Source: Streptomyces sp. CB01580 (lineage in GTDB: Bacteria > Actinomycetota > Actinomycetes > Streptomycetales > Streptomycetaceae). Taken from it: 64,000 nt of DNA. Location: contig NZ_LIXJ01000003.1 of NCBI RefSeq assembly GCF_001905795.1, forward strand, positions 124,001 through 188,000, given 5' to 3'. Shown in pieces: positions 49,293 through 57,984 of the stretch; the stretch's first letter is position 1, and every line of letters begins with the position of its first letter. The translations under genes and the position numbers were made by a program. Below the pieces are notes generated by a model. That model was not told where the DNA came from. It was given only the letters and a program-made list of their open reading frames with translations, and made no database searches.

Positions 49293-50021
49293 GTGAGCGC
49301 GAGCGACAGCGAATACGACGGCGGCCCCGGCTCCGGTCCCGGCTTCGACCCACCCGAGGGCGTCGACGTCCTGCGGGTGTTCTGCGGCCCCGACGGCCGG
49401 TACGGCAACCCCCTCGGGGTGGTGCGCGACGGGCGGTCCCACCCCGACGAGGAGTCCCGGCAGCGGCTGGCCCGCCGACTCGGCTTCAGCGAGACCGTGT
49501 TCGTCGACGACCCCGAGCGCGGGCACGTCGACATCCACACCCCGGGGCTGCGCCTCCCGTTCGCCGGGCATCCGCTCGTCGGCACCGCCTGGCTGCTCGA
49601 TCTGGAGATCCTGGAGCTTCCGGTCGGGGACGTGTTCGCCCGGCAGGACGGGGAGTTCACCTGGATCGGTGCCCGCCCGGAGTGGGCGCCGCCGCGCACG
49701 CTGCAGCGGTACGCGTCCGTCGCCGAGGTCGAGGCGCTGACCGGCCCGCCGCCCGGCGAGGGCCGGCTCTACGTCTGGGCGTGGGAGGACGAGGCTGCGG
49801 GCCGGGTCAGGGCGCGCGCCTTCCCGAGGCGCGCCGGGGGGATCGTGGAGGACGAGGCCACGGGCGCGGCGGCCCTGCTGCTCAGCGCGGAGCTGGGGCG
49901 GGCCCTCAACATCACGCAGGGACGCGGCTCCCAGATCCTCACCGCGCCCGCGCCGGACGGCACGGTGGAGATCGGCGGCCGCGTCCTGTGGGCGCATCGG
50001 GCGGTCCCGTCCCGCGTCTGA
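49293..50021 (+). CDS. PhzF-family isomerase-like protein
   Basis: A 242-aa PhzF-fold protein of unknown substrate. Family motifs are VFCGPDGRYGNPLGVVRDG, the catalytic-Glu segment LGFSETVFVDDP, TPGLRLPFAGHPLVGTAWLL and, in the second half, EDEATGAAALLLSAELG with GRGSQILTAPAPDGTVEIGG. It is shorter than typical members (260-290) but keeps both halves. I choose GTG 49293 with a TTGAAT -10 six bases upstream; TTG 49281 is the alternative and would lie inside that -10. It is transcribed after the HtaA terminator and converges with hmuO. Confidence 0.85.
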   Translation: MSASDSEYDGGPGSGPGFDPPEGVDVLRVFCGPDGRYGNPLGVVRDGRSHPDEESRQRLARRLGFSETVFVDDPERGHVDIHTPGLRLPFAGHPLVGTAWLLDLEILELPVGDVFARQDGEFTWIGARPEWAPPRTLQRYASVAEVEALTGPPPGEGRLYVWAWEDEAAGRVRARAFPRRAGGIVEDEATGAAALLLSAELGRALNITQGRGSQILTAPAPDGTVEIGGRVLWAHRAVPSRV

Positions 50022-50117
50022 GGAAACCGGCGAGCGGGAGAGCGGGAGAGCGCGAGAACGGGCCGGGGACACCGGGGAGAAGGACCACCGGGGAACGGCC
50101 CCCGGGCAACGGGACCG

Positions 50118-50169
50118 GCGCGGCCGAAGGCACCGGACCGGGATCACCGGTCGGTGCCTTCGGCCGCGC
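50118..50169. terminator. Bidirectional hairpin between phzF-like gene and hmuO
   Basis: GCGCGGCCGAAGGCACCG (from 50118) pairs with its inverse ending at 50169, with one bulged G and the loop GATCA. It lies between two convergent stops. Confidence 0.85.
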
Positions 50170-50206
50170 GGGTACGAAGGCCCTCGAAGGCCCTGCGCGC
50201 GAGGCC

Positions 50207-50872
50207 CTACGCGCTGATCGGGAACGCCTCGCCCAGCTCCCGGAACACCGCGGTGTTCAGCGCGAACGCGCGCTTGCACTCGTCGACGACACGCTGCTTC
50301 TCCAGGTCGTCCGCGTCCAGCGCGTCCAGCAGCTCGCGGTAGCCCCGCTTGAACGCGGCGGGGTTGGGGATCTCCTCGAAGACGTAGAACCGGACGCCGT
50401 CGCCCTTGCGCGCGAAGCCCCAGGTCTTCTCCGCCTTGTCGCGGATGATCTGGCCGCCCGAGAGGTCGCCGAGGTAGCGGGTGTAGTGGTGGGCGACGTA
50501 GCCGGCGGGCCAGGTGCTGGCGCACTGTGCGACCCGTGCGGCGTACGCGGCGGTGGCGGGCAGCGGCTCCAGTCCCTCGCACCAGTCGGCACCCCGCAGA
50601 TGGGCCAGGTCGCGCTCCAGCTCGGTGGTGCGCATCAGCTCGGCGCGTATGAACGGGCCGGCGACCGGGTCGTTCCGCAGCGCCTGGGCCCCCTCCTCCA
50701 GCGCCCGGTAAACGAACCACAGCTGTTCCGTGTAGCGCGTGTACGCGTCCACTCCGAGGCGCCCGCCGAGCAGGTCGCTCATGAAGGTCGAGGTCTCCGC
50801 CTCGGTGTGCTGTTCGTGCGACGCCGTGCGGATGAGCGTCGAGAAGGGCGGGACTGCGGCGGTTGCGTCCAA
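50207..50872 (-). CDS. hmuO: Heme oxygenase HmuO
   Basis: A 221-aa biliverdin-producing heme oxygenase that frees iron from imported heme. The N-terminal helix LIRTASHEQHTEAETSTFMSDLLGGRLG holds the proximal His (His22 by alignment with the AHEKAE form of corynebacterial HmuO; His19 is adjacent). The distal helix is YTRYLGDLSGGQIIRDKAEK. I choose TTG 50872, six bases after GGAGG, giving the usual N-terminus; the longer frame upstream has no support. A palindromic iron box lies about 110 bases upstream (50980-50995). It works with HtaA/HmuTUV encoded nearby. Confidence 0.94.
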   Translation of the reverse strand: MDATAAVPPFSTLIRTASHEQHTEAETSTFMSDLLGGRLGVDAYTRYTEQLWFVYRALEEGAQALRNDPVAGPFIRAELMRTTELERDLAHLRGADWCEGLEPLPATAAYAARVAQCASTWPAGYVAHHYTRYLGDLSGGQIIRDKAEKTWGFARKGDGVRFYVFEEIPNPAAFKRGYRELLDALDADDLEKQRVVDECKRAFALNTAVFRELGEAFPISA

Positions 50873-50979
50873 GGCGGGCCTCCCGGGGGCCGAGGGGACG
50901 GGAAAGTCCTGAAAGAGGCGGACAAAAAGACGGCAGTGACCGCGTCGCGCAGTCCCTGTCGACATCTCCGATCTTCCTA

Positions 50980-50995
50980 CTTAGGCTTACCTAAG
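50980..50995. promoter_or_regulatory. Palindromic iron box upstream of hmuO
   Basis: CTTAGGCTTACCTAAG has perfect CTTAGG/CCTAAG arms and the AGGCTTACCT core of an actinobacterial iron box. It is the most symmetrical one in the window. Confidence 0.85.
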
Positions 50996-51084
50996 TCAAC
51001 AGCTTCCCGACAGTCTGTCGGTAAAAACCATACGCCTGGTTCCGCCGATGTGCGCAGGCGCGGTGGGACGGGGCGGCGCGGGTA

Positions 51085-51120
51085 CGCGAAAGCGGCCGCC
51101 CGCGGGCGGCCGCTTTCGCG
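51085..51120. terminator. Perfect 36-bp palindrome, map terminator
   Basis: CGCGAAAGCGGCCGCCCG is followed at once by its exact inverse complement, giving 18-bp arms with no spacer. It lies 48 bases beyond the stop of map (minus strand). The remainder of 50996-51167 shows no gene. Confidence 0.85.
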
Positions 51121-51167
51121 TCGGTACGTGGTGATGCCCGGCGGGCTGTCCGTGAGACTGGCAGCCC

Positions 51168-52025
51168 TTACGGGAGGGTCAGGATCTCGGCGCCCGTCTC
51201 CGTCACGACCAGCGTGTGCTCGAACTGGGCGGTGCGCCTGCGGTCCTTCGTGACCACCGTCCAGCCGTCGTCCCACATGTCGTAGTCGTGGCTGCCGAGA
51301 GTCAGCATCGGCTCGATGGTGAACGTCATGCCGGGCTTCATCACGGTGGTCGCGTGCGGGCTGTCGTAGTGCGGGATGATCAGCCCGGAGTGGAACGAGG
51401 AATTGATCCCGTGCCCGGTGAAGTCCCGCACCACCCCGTACCCGAAGCGCTTCGCGTACGACTCGATGACCCGCCCGATCACGTTGATCTGCCGCCCGGG
51501 CCGGACCGCCTTGATGGCCCGGTTCAGCGCCTCCTCGGTGCGCTCCACCAGCAGCCGCGACTCCTCGTCCACGGCGCCGCAGAGGTAGGTGGCGTTGTTG
51601 TCGCCGTGCACGCCGTCGATGTACGCCGTGACGTCGAGGTTCACGATGTCGCCGTCGCGCAGCACCGTGGAGTCCGGGATGCCGTGGCAGATCACCTCGT
51701 TGATCGAGGTGCACAGCGACTTGGGGAACCCGCGGTAGCCCAGCGTCGACGGGTACGCGCCGTGGTCGCACATGAACTCGTGGGCGACCCGGTCGAGTTC
51801 GTCCGTCGTGACGCCCGGGGCGATGTGCTTGGCGGCCTCCGCCATCGCCTGCGCGGCGATCCGGCCCGCCACGCGCATGCGCTCGACGGTGTCGGCGTCC
51901 TGGATCTCCGGGCCGGCGTACGGGGTGGGGGCCGGCTTGCCCACGTACTCGGGGCGCCGGATCTTTCCGGGAACGGAGCGGATGGGAGTGATCTCCCCGG
52001 GCACGAGCAGCGACTGGCCAGACAT
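51168..52025 (-). CDS. map: Methionine aminopeptidase type I
   Basis: A 285-aa enzyme removing N-terminal Met from new proteins. The metal ligands are visible in order: Asp in [19 protein letters not shown] (two Asp), His in TGHGI, Glu in TIEPML and Glu in [22 protein letters not shown] is the substrate-pocket segment. A 35-residue N-terminal extension ([18 protein letters not shown]) marks the actinobacterial type with an SH3-binding-like linker. The ATG at 52025 lacks a ribosome site but has a TAAACT -10 seven bases upstream, so it is probably leaderless. Confidence 0.96.
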   Translation of the reverse strand: MSGQSLLVPGEITPIRSVPGKIRRPEYVGKPAPTPYAGPEIQDADTVERMRVAGRIAAQAMAEAAKHIAPGVTTDELDRVAHEFMCDHGAYPSTLGYRGFPKSLCTSINEVICHGIPDSTVLRDGDIVNLDVTAYIDGVHGDNNATYLCGAVDEESRLLVERTEEALNRAIKAVRPGRQINVIGRVIESYAKRFGYGVVRDFTGHGINSSFHSGLIIPHYDSPHATTVMKPGMTFTIEPMLTLGSHDYDMWDDGWTVVTKDRRRTAQFEHTLVVTETGAEILTLP

Positions 52026-52032
52026 GTCAGCG

Positions 52033-52038
52033 AGTTTA
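52033..52038 (-). promoter_or_regulatory. -10 element of a leaderless promoter (map)
   Basis: TAAACT on the minus strand lies 7 bases before the map ATG. This places the transcript start at the start codon. Confidence 0.55.
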
Positions 52039-52108
52039 AGGGCTGCCCCGGCGTCCCCGGCGGGCGCCCGACGCCGGCTGCGGCGTCTCGCCGCATTGCC
52101 GGGACACC

Positions 52109-52166
52109 CGCATACTGCCAGTGTGCGGGCGCCCCTCCGCCCTGCGATGCACCACATCCGGCGCCG
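52109..52166. repeat. Decayed relative of the 42706-42873 MITE
   Basis: CCTCCGCCCTGCGATGCACC and the flanking CGCATAC...CAGTGTGCG inverted repeat align with the MITE right half (GCTCCGCCTTGCGATGCACC, CGCGTAC...CAGTACGCG), with scattered changes over about 58 bases. No matching outer ends are recognisable. It lies between map and the small gene. Confidence 0.65.
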
Positions 52167-52248
52167 TGCGCCGATCCGTCACGGATGACGGGACAGCTCT
52201 CAACCCAGCGCGCTCGGGGCAGCATGGCCCCGAGGGAAGGAGCCGGAG

Positions 52249-52491
52249 ATGGCCCTGTTCAAGAAGCGCACGGTCGGCAAACCGGGCGAGTGGTACTACT
52301 GCCTGCAGCACAAGAAGGTCGAGGAGGGCCCCGAGTGCCCGGCCAAGGACCGGTTCGGGCCGTACGCCTCCCCGCAGGAGGCGCGCCACGCGATGGAGAC
52401 GGCGCGGGAGCGGAACCTGGAGTGGGAGACGGACCCCAAGTGGCACGACACCGAGACCCCGGGGGACCGGGATCCGGACGCGGACGCGTGA
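52249..52491 (+). CDS. Small soluble protein of 80 aa, function unknown
   Basis: A short hydrophilic protein starting MALFKKRTVGKPGEWYYCLQ and containing HKKVEEGPECPAKDRFGPYASPQEARHAMETARERN. The two Cys and the FGPYASPQEARHAMETA segment resemble a SPOR-like or zinc-ribbon-like mini-domain. AAGGAG lies at normal distance before ATG 52249. I recall similar proteins across Streptomyces but no function. An acidic tail (DPDADA) ends it. Confidence 0.82.
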   Translation: MALFKKRTVGKPGEWYYCLQHKKVEEGPECPAKDRFGPYASPQEARHAMETARERNLEWETDPKWHDTETPGDRDPDADA

Positions 52492-52598
52492 CGGGCCGAT
52501 GGCCCGGGGCACGGCGGACCGTCGGCGAGGCGGACGGCCGACCACCGGTGAGGTAGACCTGACCGTCGGCGAGGCGTCCGACGGACGATGGCCCGCCC

Positions 52599-54011
52599 TC
52601 AGCCCCCGGACGGGCTGGATCCCGGATCGATCCGGCCGTGCCCCGCACCGGACGGGCCGGTTTCCGCCCCGTACGGGCGGGCCTGCGCCTCCGGTGTTCC
52701 GGCCCTTGACCCGGGCGCGCCCGCATCCTCCTCGCGCTGCGCCCGCCTGCGTACCGCGTCCTCGTCCGTCGCGGAGTCGTACGTGAGCAGCTTCGGCAGC
52801 GCGGCGGTGAGCAGCGCGACCGAGGCCACGCACGCCACACCGCCGCTCCAGATCGCGGAGCGGGTCCCCGTCCAGCCCGCCATCGCACCGGCCCGCACCT
52901 GACCCAGCTGCGGGCCCGCGCTGTACGAGAGCACCTCGATGCCCGCCAGGCGGCCCCGCAGTTCCTCGGGGATGGTCTGGTTCCAGATCGTGGAACGCCC
53001 CAGTCCGCTGAGCATGTCGCCCGCGCCCGCGATCGCCAGGCAGACCAGCACCGGCCACACGCCGGTGAACCAGCCCGCCGCCGCGATCGCCAGCCCCCAG
53101 ACCGCCGCCCCGAACACCACGAACAGTCCGTGCCGCCGTACCCGTGACGTCCATCCGCTGGTCAGGCCCAGCGCCAGGGAGCCGACCGACCCCGACGCGT
53201 ACATCAGGCCCAGCGACCACTCGGCGTCCAGCTCGTCCGCGAGGAACGGGAAGATCGTGTTGGGGAAGGCGAAGAACATCGCGACCACGTCGACCGCGTA
53301 CGTCCCCAGCAGTATCGGCCAGCTCCAGGCGAATCGCGCCCCCTCGACGATCCCGCGCAGCGACGGCTTCGTGTTCTCCCGGACGGGCGGGGCCGGGGCC
53401 AGGCGCAGGCACAGCAGGACGGAGAGGGAGAACGTGACCACGGTGACCGAGTACGCCGTGGCGTGCCCGGCGTAGGCCACCACGAGCCCCGCCACCGCCG
53501 GACCGGTGATCGCGCCGACCTGCCAGCGCAGCGAGTTCAGCGCGGCGGCCGCGGTCAGCTGGTCGTGCGGCACGATCCGGGCCATCAGCGAGTCCAGCGC
53601 GGGCCGTTGCAGCCCGGAGAGCGCGGAGACCCCGCCCGCCACCAGATAGAGCGGCCAGAGCAGCGGATCGGGCAGCACGGCGTTCACCAGGAGCACCAGG
53701 GCCAGCACCCCCAGGCCCGCCTCGGTGCCCAGGATCACCCTGCGGCGGTCCACGGCGTCCGCGAGCGCCCCGCCGTACAGGCCGAAGACGACCAGCGGCA
53801 CCAGTTCGACCGCGCCCATCGCGCCGACGGCCAGCGGCGATCCCGTGAGCTCCTTGATCTGGAGCGGCAGCGCGATCAGCGCCATGAAGCTGCCGAAGTA
53901 CGTGATCACGCCCTGGATCCACAGCAGCCGGAAGTCTGCCGACGAACGCAGGGGGGTGAGGTCGGGCAGCAGCGCGGAGAGACGGCCGGACGGGGAAGGG
54001 GCTGAGGTCAC
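52599..54011 (-). CDS. MFS exporter, EntS-like (MFS_3) type
   Basis: A 470-aa membrane transporter of the EntS/MFS_3 group, some members of which export siderophores. Features are FRLLWIQGVITYFGSFMALIALPLQIKELTGSPLAVG in helices 1-2, the motif A loop GGALADAVDRRRVILG, and LQRPALDSLMARIVPHDQLTAAAALNS. About 12 helices are followed by a polar C-terminal tail of about 50 residues. The GTG at 54011 has no strong ribosome site. It lies outside the iron-box genes and has no iron box itself, so a siderophore role is only possible. The short spacer 52492-52598 contains a duplicated CCGTCGGCGAGGCG. Confidence 0.88.
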   Translation of the reverse strand: MTSAPSPSGRLSALLPDLTPLRSSADFRLLWIQGVITYFGSFMALIALPLQIKELTGSPLAVGAMGAVELVPLVVFGLYGGALADAVDRRRVILGTEAGLGVLALVLLVNAVLPDPLLWPLYLVAGGVSALSGLQRPALDSLMARIVPHDQLTAAAALNSLRWQVGAITGPAVAGLVVAYAGHATAYSVTVVTFSLSVLLCLRLAPAPPVRENTKPSLRGIVEGARFAWSWPILLGTYAVDVVAMFFAFPNTIFPFLADELDAEWSLGLMYASGSVGSLALGLTSGWTSRVRRHGLFVVFGAAVWGLAIAAAGWFTGVWPVLVCLAIAGAGDMLSGLGRSTIWNQTIPEELRGRLAGIEVLSYSAGPQLGQVRAGAMAGWTGTRSAIWSGGVACVASVALLTAALPKLLTYDSATDEDAVRRRAQREEDAGAPGSRAGTPEAQARPYGAETGPSGAGHGRIDPGSSPSGG

Positions 54012-54111
54012 GAGGGGTCATGCTCCGAAGTCGTGGTGCCCGGTGCAACACCTTTTCCGTGTCCGTATCCGTGTCCGCGTCCCGGGCCGCAGGGGCGGGC
54101 GGTGCCGGCAC

Positions 54112-54714
54112 TCACCAGCGCGGCGGAGGCGGCGCCGTCAGCCGGTCGGCGAGCCGGGACAGCCGGTCGCGGAAGCGACGGCCGCCGCGCGGAACGGGGT
54201 CGCCGTTCTCCCCGGCCGCCGCGCTCACCAGATGCTGCACGGTGTCCAGGTCGACGTCGTCGGAGCCGGTCACCGCCAGCGCCTCGTGGGCGAGCCCCCG
54301 CACCTCCGGGTCGCCGCCGTCCAGCGAGAGGACCGTCGCCCCGGCCCTGCGGGCGTCGTGCATGCGCTCCAGCAGCCCCGCGCAGGGCCGCTCCGGCGCC
54401 ACCAGCAGCAGCGTCTCGCCCCGACCGGCCGCCTCGATCCGGCCCAGGCCGACCGCCAGATGCACCGGATCGCCCGGCTCCACCCGGTGGCGCACCAGGG
54501 TCGGGGTCAGCTCGGGCATCCCGGACCAGGTGGACTCGTCGACCAGATGGGCCGCCAGATGCCACGGCTCGTAATCCGCCGTCCCCACCAGCAGCAGCCC
54601 GCCGCCGTGCGGGACGACGGACGACCTGAGCGACCCGGCGAACCGGCGGGCCGCGGCCGGCCACTCGGTCCCGGCGAGCACTTCACGCAGCAGAGCGACG
54701 CGTACGGCATCCAT
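54112..54714 (-). CDS. Conserved-looking hypothetical protein (SIS-like fold?)
   Basis: A 200-aa protein starting MDAVRVALLREVLAGTEWPAAARRFAGSL. The alternation of strands and helices (VVPHGGGLLLVGTADYEPWHLAAHLVDES, GRGETLLLVAPERPCAGLLERMHDARRAGATVLSLDGG) recalls a Rossmann-like or SIS phosphosugar fold, but no active-site motif is certain. A Pro-rich tail ends it. It is not in an operon with the MFS gene, which lies 100 bases downstream. Confidence 0.75.
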   Translation of the reverse strand: MDAVRVALLREVLAGTEWPAAARRFAGSLRSSVVPHGGGLLLVGTADYEPWHLAAHLVDESTWSGMPELTPTLVRHRVEPGDPVHLAVGLGRIEAAGRGETLLLVAPERPCAGLLERMHDARRAGATVLSLDGGDPEVRGLAHEALAVTGSDDVDLDTVQHLVSAAAGENGDPVPRGGRRFRDRLSRLADRLTAPPPPRW

Positions 54715-54877
54715 GGCCAGGCATCGTGCCCCGGGCTCCGGCCGCGCCGTCGGCGAACGCCGCGGAACCACACGAACGGGGCATGGGCACGGGTGCGCGG
54801 TACGGGGCACGGGGACGCGCCGGACGGGTCGGTGGCTCCGCGTCGGGCGACGGACTGTTCGCCCCGGTGGCGGGCAG

Positions 54878-54883
54878 TAGTGT
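54878..54883 (+). promoter_or_regulatory. -10 element of a leaderless promoter (npdG)
   Basis: TAGTGT lies 7 bases before ATG 54891. No ribosome site precedes that ATG. Confidence 0.5.
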
Positions 54884-54890
54884 CGAAGCC

Positions 54891-55601
54891 ATGACTACGA
54901 ATGAGACGGGCAGCGAGCCCAAGCCCCCCGCCAAGGACCCCTGGGACCTTCCCGACGTGTCCGGGCTGACCGTCGGCGTGCTCGGCGGCACCGGCCCGCA
55001 GGGCCGCGGCCTCGCCTACCGGTTCGCCCGCGCCGGGCAGAAGGTGATCATCGGGTCCCGTGCCGCCGACCGTGCGCGGGCCGCCGCAGAGGAACTGGGC
55101 CACGGCATCGAGGGCGCGGACAACGCGGAGTGCGCCCGGCGCAGCGACGCCGTGATCGTGGCCGTGCCGTGGGACGGTCACGCCAAGACCCTGGAGGCGC
55201 TGCGCGACGAACTCGTGGGCAAGCTCGTCATCGACTGCGTCAACCCGCTCGGCTTCGACAAGAAGGGCGCCTACGCCCTGAAGCCGGAGGAGGGCAGCGC
55301 CGCCGAGCAGGCCGCCGCCCTGCTCCCGGAGTCCCGGGTCACCGCCGCCTTCCACCACCTGTCCGCGGTGCTGCTCCAGGACACGGCCGTCGAGGAGATC
55401 GACACCGATGTGCTGGTGCTGGGCGAGGCCCGTGCCGACACCGACCTGGTGCAGGCGCTGGCGGGCCGGATCCCCGGCATGCGCGGCATCTTCGCCGGGC
55501 GGCTGCGCAACGCCCACCAGGTCGAGTCGCTCGTCGCGAACCTGATCTCGGTCAACCGCCGCTACAAGGCGCACGCGGGGCTGCGTACGACGGACGTCTG
55601 A
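54891..55601 (+). CDS. npdG: F420-dependent NADP reductase
   Basis: A 236-aa enzyme that exchanges hydride between coenzyme F420 and NADP. The dinucleotide motif TVGVLGGTGPQGRGLAYRFARAGQKVIIGSR, VIVAVPWDGHAKTL, VIDCVNPLGFDKKGAY and the C-terminal RLRNAHQVESLVANLISVNRRYKAHAGLR are typical. It is chosen from ATG 54891, after a short polar tail the sequence enters the Rossmann strand at about residue 27. It stands alone and supplies reduced F420 for secondary metabolism or redox balance. Confidence 0.94.
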   Translation: MTTNETGSEPKPPAKDPWDLPDVSGLTVGVLGGTGPQGRGLAYRFARAGQKVIIGSRAADRARAAAEELGHGIEGADNAECARRSDAVIVAVPWDGHAKTLEALRDELVGKLVIDCVNPLGFDKKGAYALKPEEGSAAEQAAALLPESRVTAAFHHLSAVLLQDTAVEEIDTDVLVLGEARADTDLVQALAGRIPGMRGIFAGRLRNAHQVESLVANLISVNRRYKAHAGLRTTDV

Positions 55602-55723
55602 GCGGGGCCCGCGCCGGGGCGGCCCGGTCCGGCCCCGCTTCCGGGCCACCCCGCGACGGGCGGAAAGGGGCATGGGGGACACTGGACGGGACCGTGCACC
55701 ACTCCGGACAGGAGCCGACTTTC

Positions 55724-55900
55724 ATGCCCCGACTCGCTCTCTACGCCATCGCCGTCTGCGTCCTGGCCGTCGTCGCGGCCGTGTTCTCGTTCGTCCGGGG
55801 CAGCTGGCTCGGGATCGTCTGGGTGCTGCTGGCCGGGCTCTCGTCCAACATGGCGTGGTTCTACCTGCGCCGGCACCGCGCCGGGACCGCCACGGGCTGA
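55724..55900 (+). CDS. Small membrane protein of 58 aa
   Basis: Two predicted helices, LALYAIAVCVLAVVAAVFSFV and GIVWVLLAGLSSNMAWFYL, with a short Gly/Ser turn between and a basic C-terminus (RRHRAG). GGAG lies nine bases before ATG 55724. It lies 122 bases after npdG on the same strand. I do not recognise a family; its role is unknown. Confidence 0.75.
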   Translation: MPRLALYAIAVCVLAVVAAVFSFVRGSWLGIVWVLLAGLSSNMAWFYLRRHRAGTATG

Positions 55901-55954
55901 GCCCCGTCGCCGTGACGACTCCGGCGTCCGGGCCGTCGGCCCCGACGCCGTCGG

Positions 55955-56743
55955 TCAGGCCTGGACCGCGCAGACCGGATCGGCCGACCGCCAGAACCGG
56001 TAGGCGTCCCAGCCGCAGTACGTCGTGAAGTCGTCGACGCCCAGCGCCCGCAGCAGGGCGTGGACGGCGTCGAAGAACGCCACGTTGATCCCCGGGATCC
56101 ACAGGAGGGCGAACACGGCGATCAGCCCGAACGGGGCGAACGGCTCGACCTGGCGGCGGACGCGGTACGAGAGCCAGGGCTCGATCACCCCGTACCCGTC
56201 CAGCCCCGGGACCGGCAGGAAGTTCAGGATCGCGGCGGTGACCTGGAGCAGCGCCAGGAAGCCCAGTGCGTGACGGAAGGCCACCGGCACGCCGTCGAGC
56301 GCGTGCAGCCAGAACGGCGCCGTGCACACGAGCGCGAACAGTACGTTCGTCAGCGGGCCCGCCGCCGAGATCAGGCTGTGCCGCCAGCGTCCGCGGATCC
56401 GGCCCCGCTCGATGAACACCGCACCGCCCGGAAGACCGATCCCGCCCATGATCACGAACAGCACCGGCAGCACGATGCTGAGCAGCGCGTGGGTGTACTT
56501 GAGCGGATTCAGGGTCAGATAGCCCTTCGCGCCGACGGAGATGTCCCCGCTGTGCAGCGCGGTACGGGCGTGCGCGTACTCGTGCAGGCACAGCGACACC
56601 ACCCACGCCGCCGTCACGAAGAGGAAGACCGCGATCCCGGGCAGCTCCGCGAAGCCCGTCCACACGGCCCAGCCCGACACCGCCATGACGGCGACGATGC
56701 CGAGGAAGACCGGGCTGATGCGCTGGTGCGATGCAGTGACCAT
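55955..56743 (-). CDS. Site-2-type membrane metalloprotease (M50)
   Basis: A 262-aa intramembrane zinc protease-like protein. The zinc motif HEYAH is in AAWVVSLCLHEYAHARTALHSGD, inside a helix. The third ligand region is NFLPVPGLDGYGVIEPWLSY, a variant of the NPDG motif. About six helices fit the M50B (SpoIVFB-like, short) class without a PDZ domain. Substrates of such proteases are often anti-sigma factors or signal peptides; no candidate is adjacent. The ATG at 56743 lacks a ribosome site and has TAGGCT seven bases upstream. Confidence 0.92.
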   Translation of the reverse strand: MVTASHQRISPVFLGIVAVMAVSGWAVWTGFAELPGIAVFLFVTAAWVVSLCLHEYAHARTALHSGDISVGAKGYLTLNPLKYTHALLSIVLPVLFVIMGGIGLPGGAVFIERGRIRGRWRHSLISAAGPLTNVLFALVCTAPFWLHALDGVPVAFRHALGFLALLQVTAAILNFLPVPGLDGYGVIEPWLSYRVRRQVEPFAPFGLIAVFALLWIPGINVAFFDAVHALLRALGVDDFTTYCGWDAYRFWRSADPVCAVQA

Positions 56744-56750
56744 GGGGCCG

Positions 56751-56756
56751 AGCCTA
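56751..56756 (-). promoter_or_regulatory. -10 element of a leaderless promoter (M50 protease)
   Basis: TAGGCT on the minus strand lies 7 bases before ATG 56743, consistent with a leaderless transcript. Confidence 0.45.
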
Positions 56757-56913
56757 CGGGCGGCCGGCCCCATGGAGGCGTGGATGCGGGGCGGCGGCGC
56801 GCAGCCGGGCCGACGACGGGGCCGCGGGCCGGGGAAGGGTGCCCGGCCCGCGGCGGTCCGTCGGGGAACGGAGGGGAAGGATCAAGGAAAGGGAGAGGAA
56901 GGACGCGGCGGCG

Positions 56914-57828
56914 TCAGCAGGAGAGGCTGGAGCCCGTCGGCACGCCGAGGATCCCGGTGAACTCCTTGTACCGGTTGATCCGGCTCTCGACCTGGCGGGG
57001 GTTGCCGCCGTCGCACTCCAGCGCACCGTTGATCGAACGGATCGTCTGGCCGAAGCCGGCCCCGCTCACCATGGCGTCATGGCCGGTGATCGGGCCGGGG
57101 CCGTTCTGGGTGTTCCAGTACCACAGGCCCGTCATCATGGCGACGGCCGGGTCCGTCTCCACCTTCCAGGGGTCGTTCAGCAGGTCGATGCCGAGGAAGT
57201 CGCCCGCGGCCTTGTAGTTGAAGTTCCAGCTCAGCTGGATCGGGCCCCGCCCGTAGTACGCCGACTGGCCGGCCGGGCAGCCGTATGGCTCGTTGCGGTC
57301 GCAGTAGTGCGGGTAGTTCGCCTCGTTGACCTCCTTGATGTAGTAGAGGCCGCCGGTCTCGTGGCTGATGTTCGCGAGGAAGGCCGCGGCCTCCTGCTTG
57401 CGCATCGTGTCGTCGCCGGTGTGGGCGAACTTGGGGAACGCCTTCATGGCGTCCGTCAGGCCCTTGTACGTGTAGAAGGGGTTCCTGTTCGGGAACATCC
57501 GGTCGAACTGGGCCTCGCTCACCACGAAGCTGTTCGGGTACGGGTTGCCCCCGGTGCCGCAGGTGTACGGCGCCCAGTAGTAGGTGCTCACCGTCGGGTC
57601 GTAGCCCGGGTTGTCGCGCTGGGCGACGTAGATCTTCCCGTCGGTGTACTTGACGATGTCGCGCGCCTGGTAGTTGGCGCCCTTGGACCAGGCGGGGGCC
57701 ACGGCGCACTCGTCCACCGGCGCCGGGGCCTCGGCGGCGCTCGCCGTCGCGGGCACGAGGGCCGTCGCCGCCAGCGATCCGACGGCCGCCAGGCCGGTCA
57801 GCAGCGCCTTCATACGATTTCTGAGCAC
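56914..57828 (-). CDS. Secreted GH19 chitinase with N-terminal chitin-binding module
   Basis: A 304-aa exported chitinase. The signal peptide ends near ATASAAEAPA (about 32). A CBM5/12-type module, AVAPAWSKGANYQARDIVKYTDGKIYVAQRDNPGYDP...YYWAPYTC (markers at about 40-90), binds chitin. The GH19 catalytic domain carries the general-acid Glu in FLANISHETGG, with KEVNEANYPHYC and YYGRGPIQLSWNFNYKAAGDFLG. It ends normally at SLSC. The GTG at 57828 has AAGGGA five bases upstream; ATG 57813 is the alternative. A DasR-like site lies about 157-172 bases upstream, so N-acetylglucosamine probably controls it. Confidence 0.94.
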   Translation of the reverse strand: MLRNRMKALLTGLAAVGSLAATALVPATASAAEAPAPVDECAVAPAWSKGANYQARDIVKYTDGKIYVAQRDNPGYDPTVSTYYWAPYTCGTGGNPYPNSFVVSEAQFDRMFPNRNPFYTYKGLTDAMKAFPKFAHTGDDTMRKQEAAAFLANISHETGGLYYIKEVNEANYPHYCDRNEPYGCPAGQSAYYGRGPIQLSWNFNYKAAGDFLGIDLLNDPWKVETDPAVAMMTGLWYWNTQNGPGPITGHDAMVSGAGFGQTIRSINGALECDGGNPRQVESRINRYKEFTGILGVPTGSSLSC

Positions 57829-57984
57829 AGGGTTCCCTTTCGTGCGACGCGGACATGTCCCTCGGAGGTGGGCATGCCCGTATGACGCGGGCATGACGGA
57901 TGGACCCGGTGGGAGCCGGGCCAACCTGTGCAGGCCGCGCCGAAGGATGCTTTCGGACACTGAACCCTCCCCCTTGATCGCAGT

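Noticed and set aside
52599..54011. Naming the MFS gene as a siderophore exporter
   Set aside because: Similarity to EntS-type transporters is only at fold level. There is no iron box or siderophore synthesis gene next to it.
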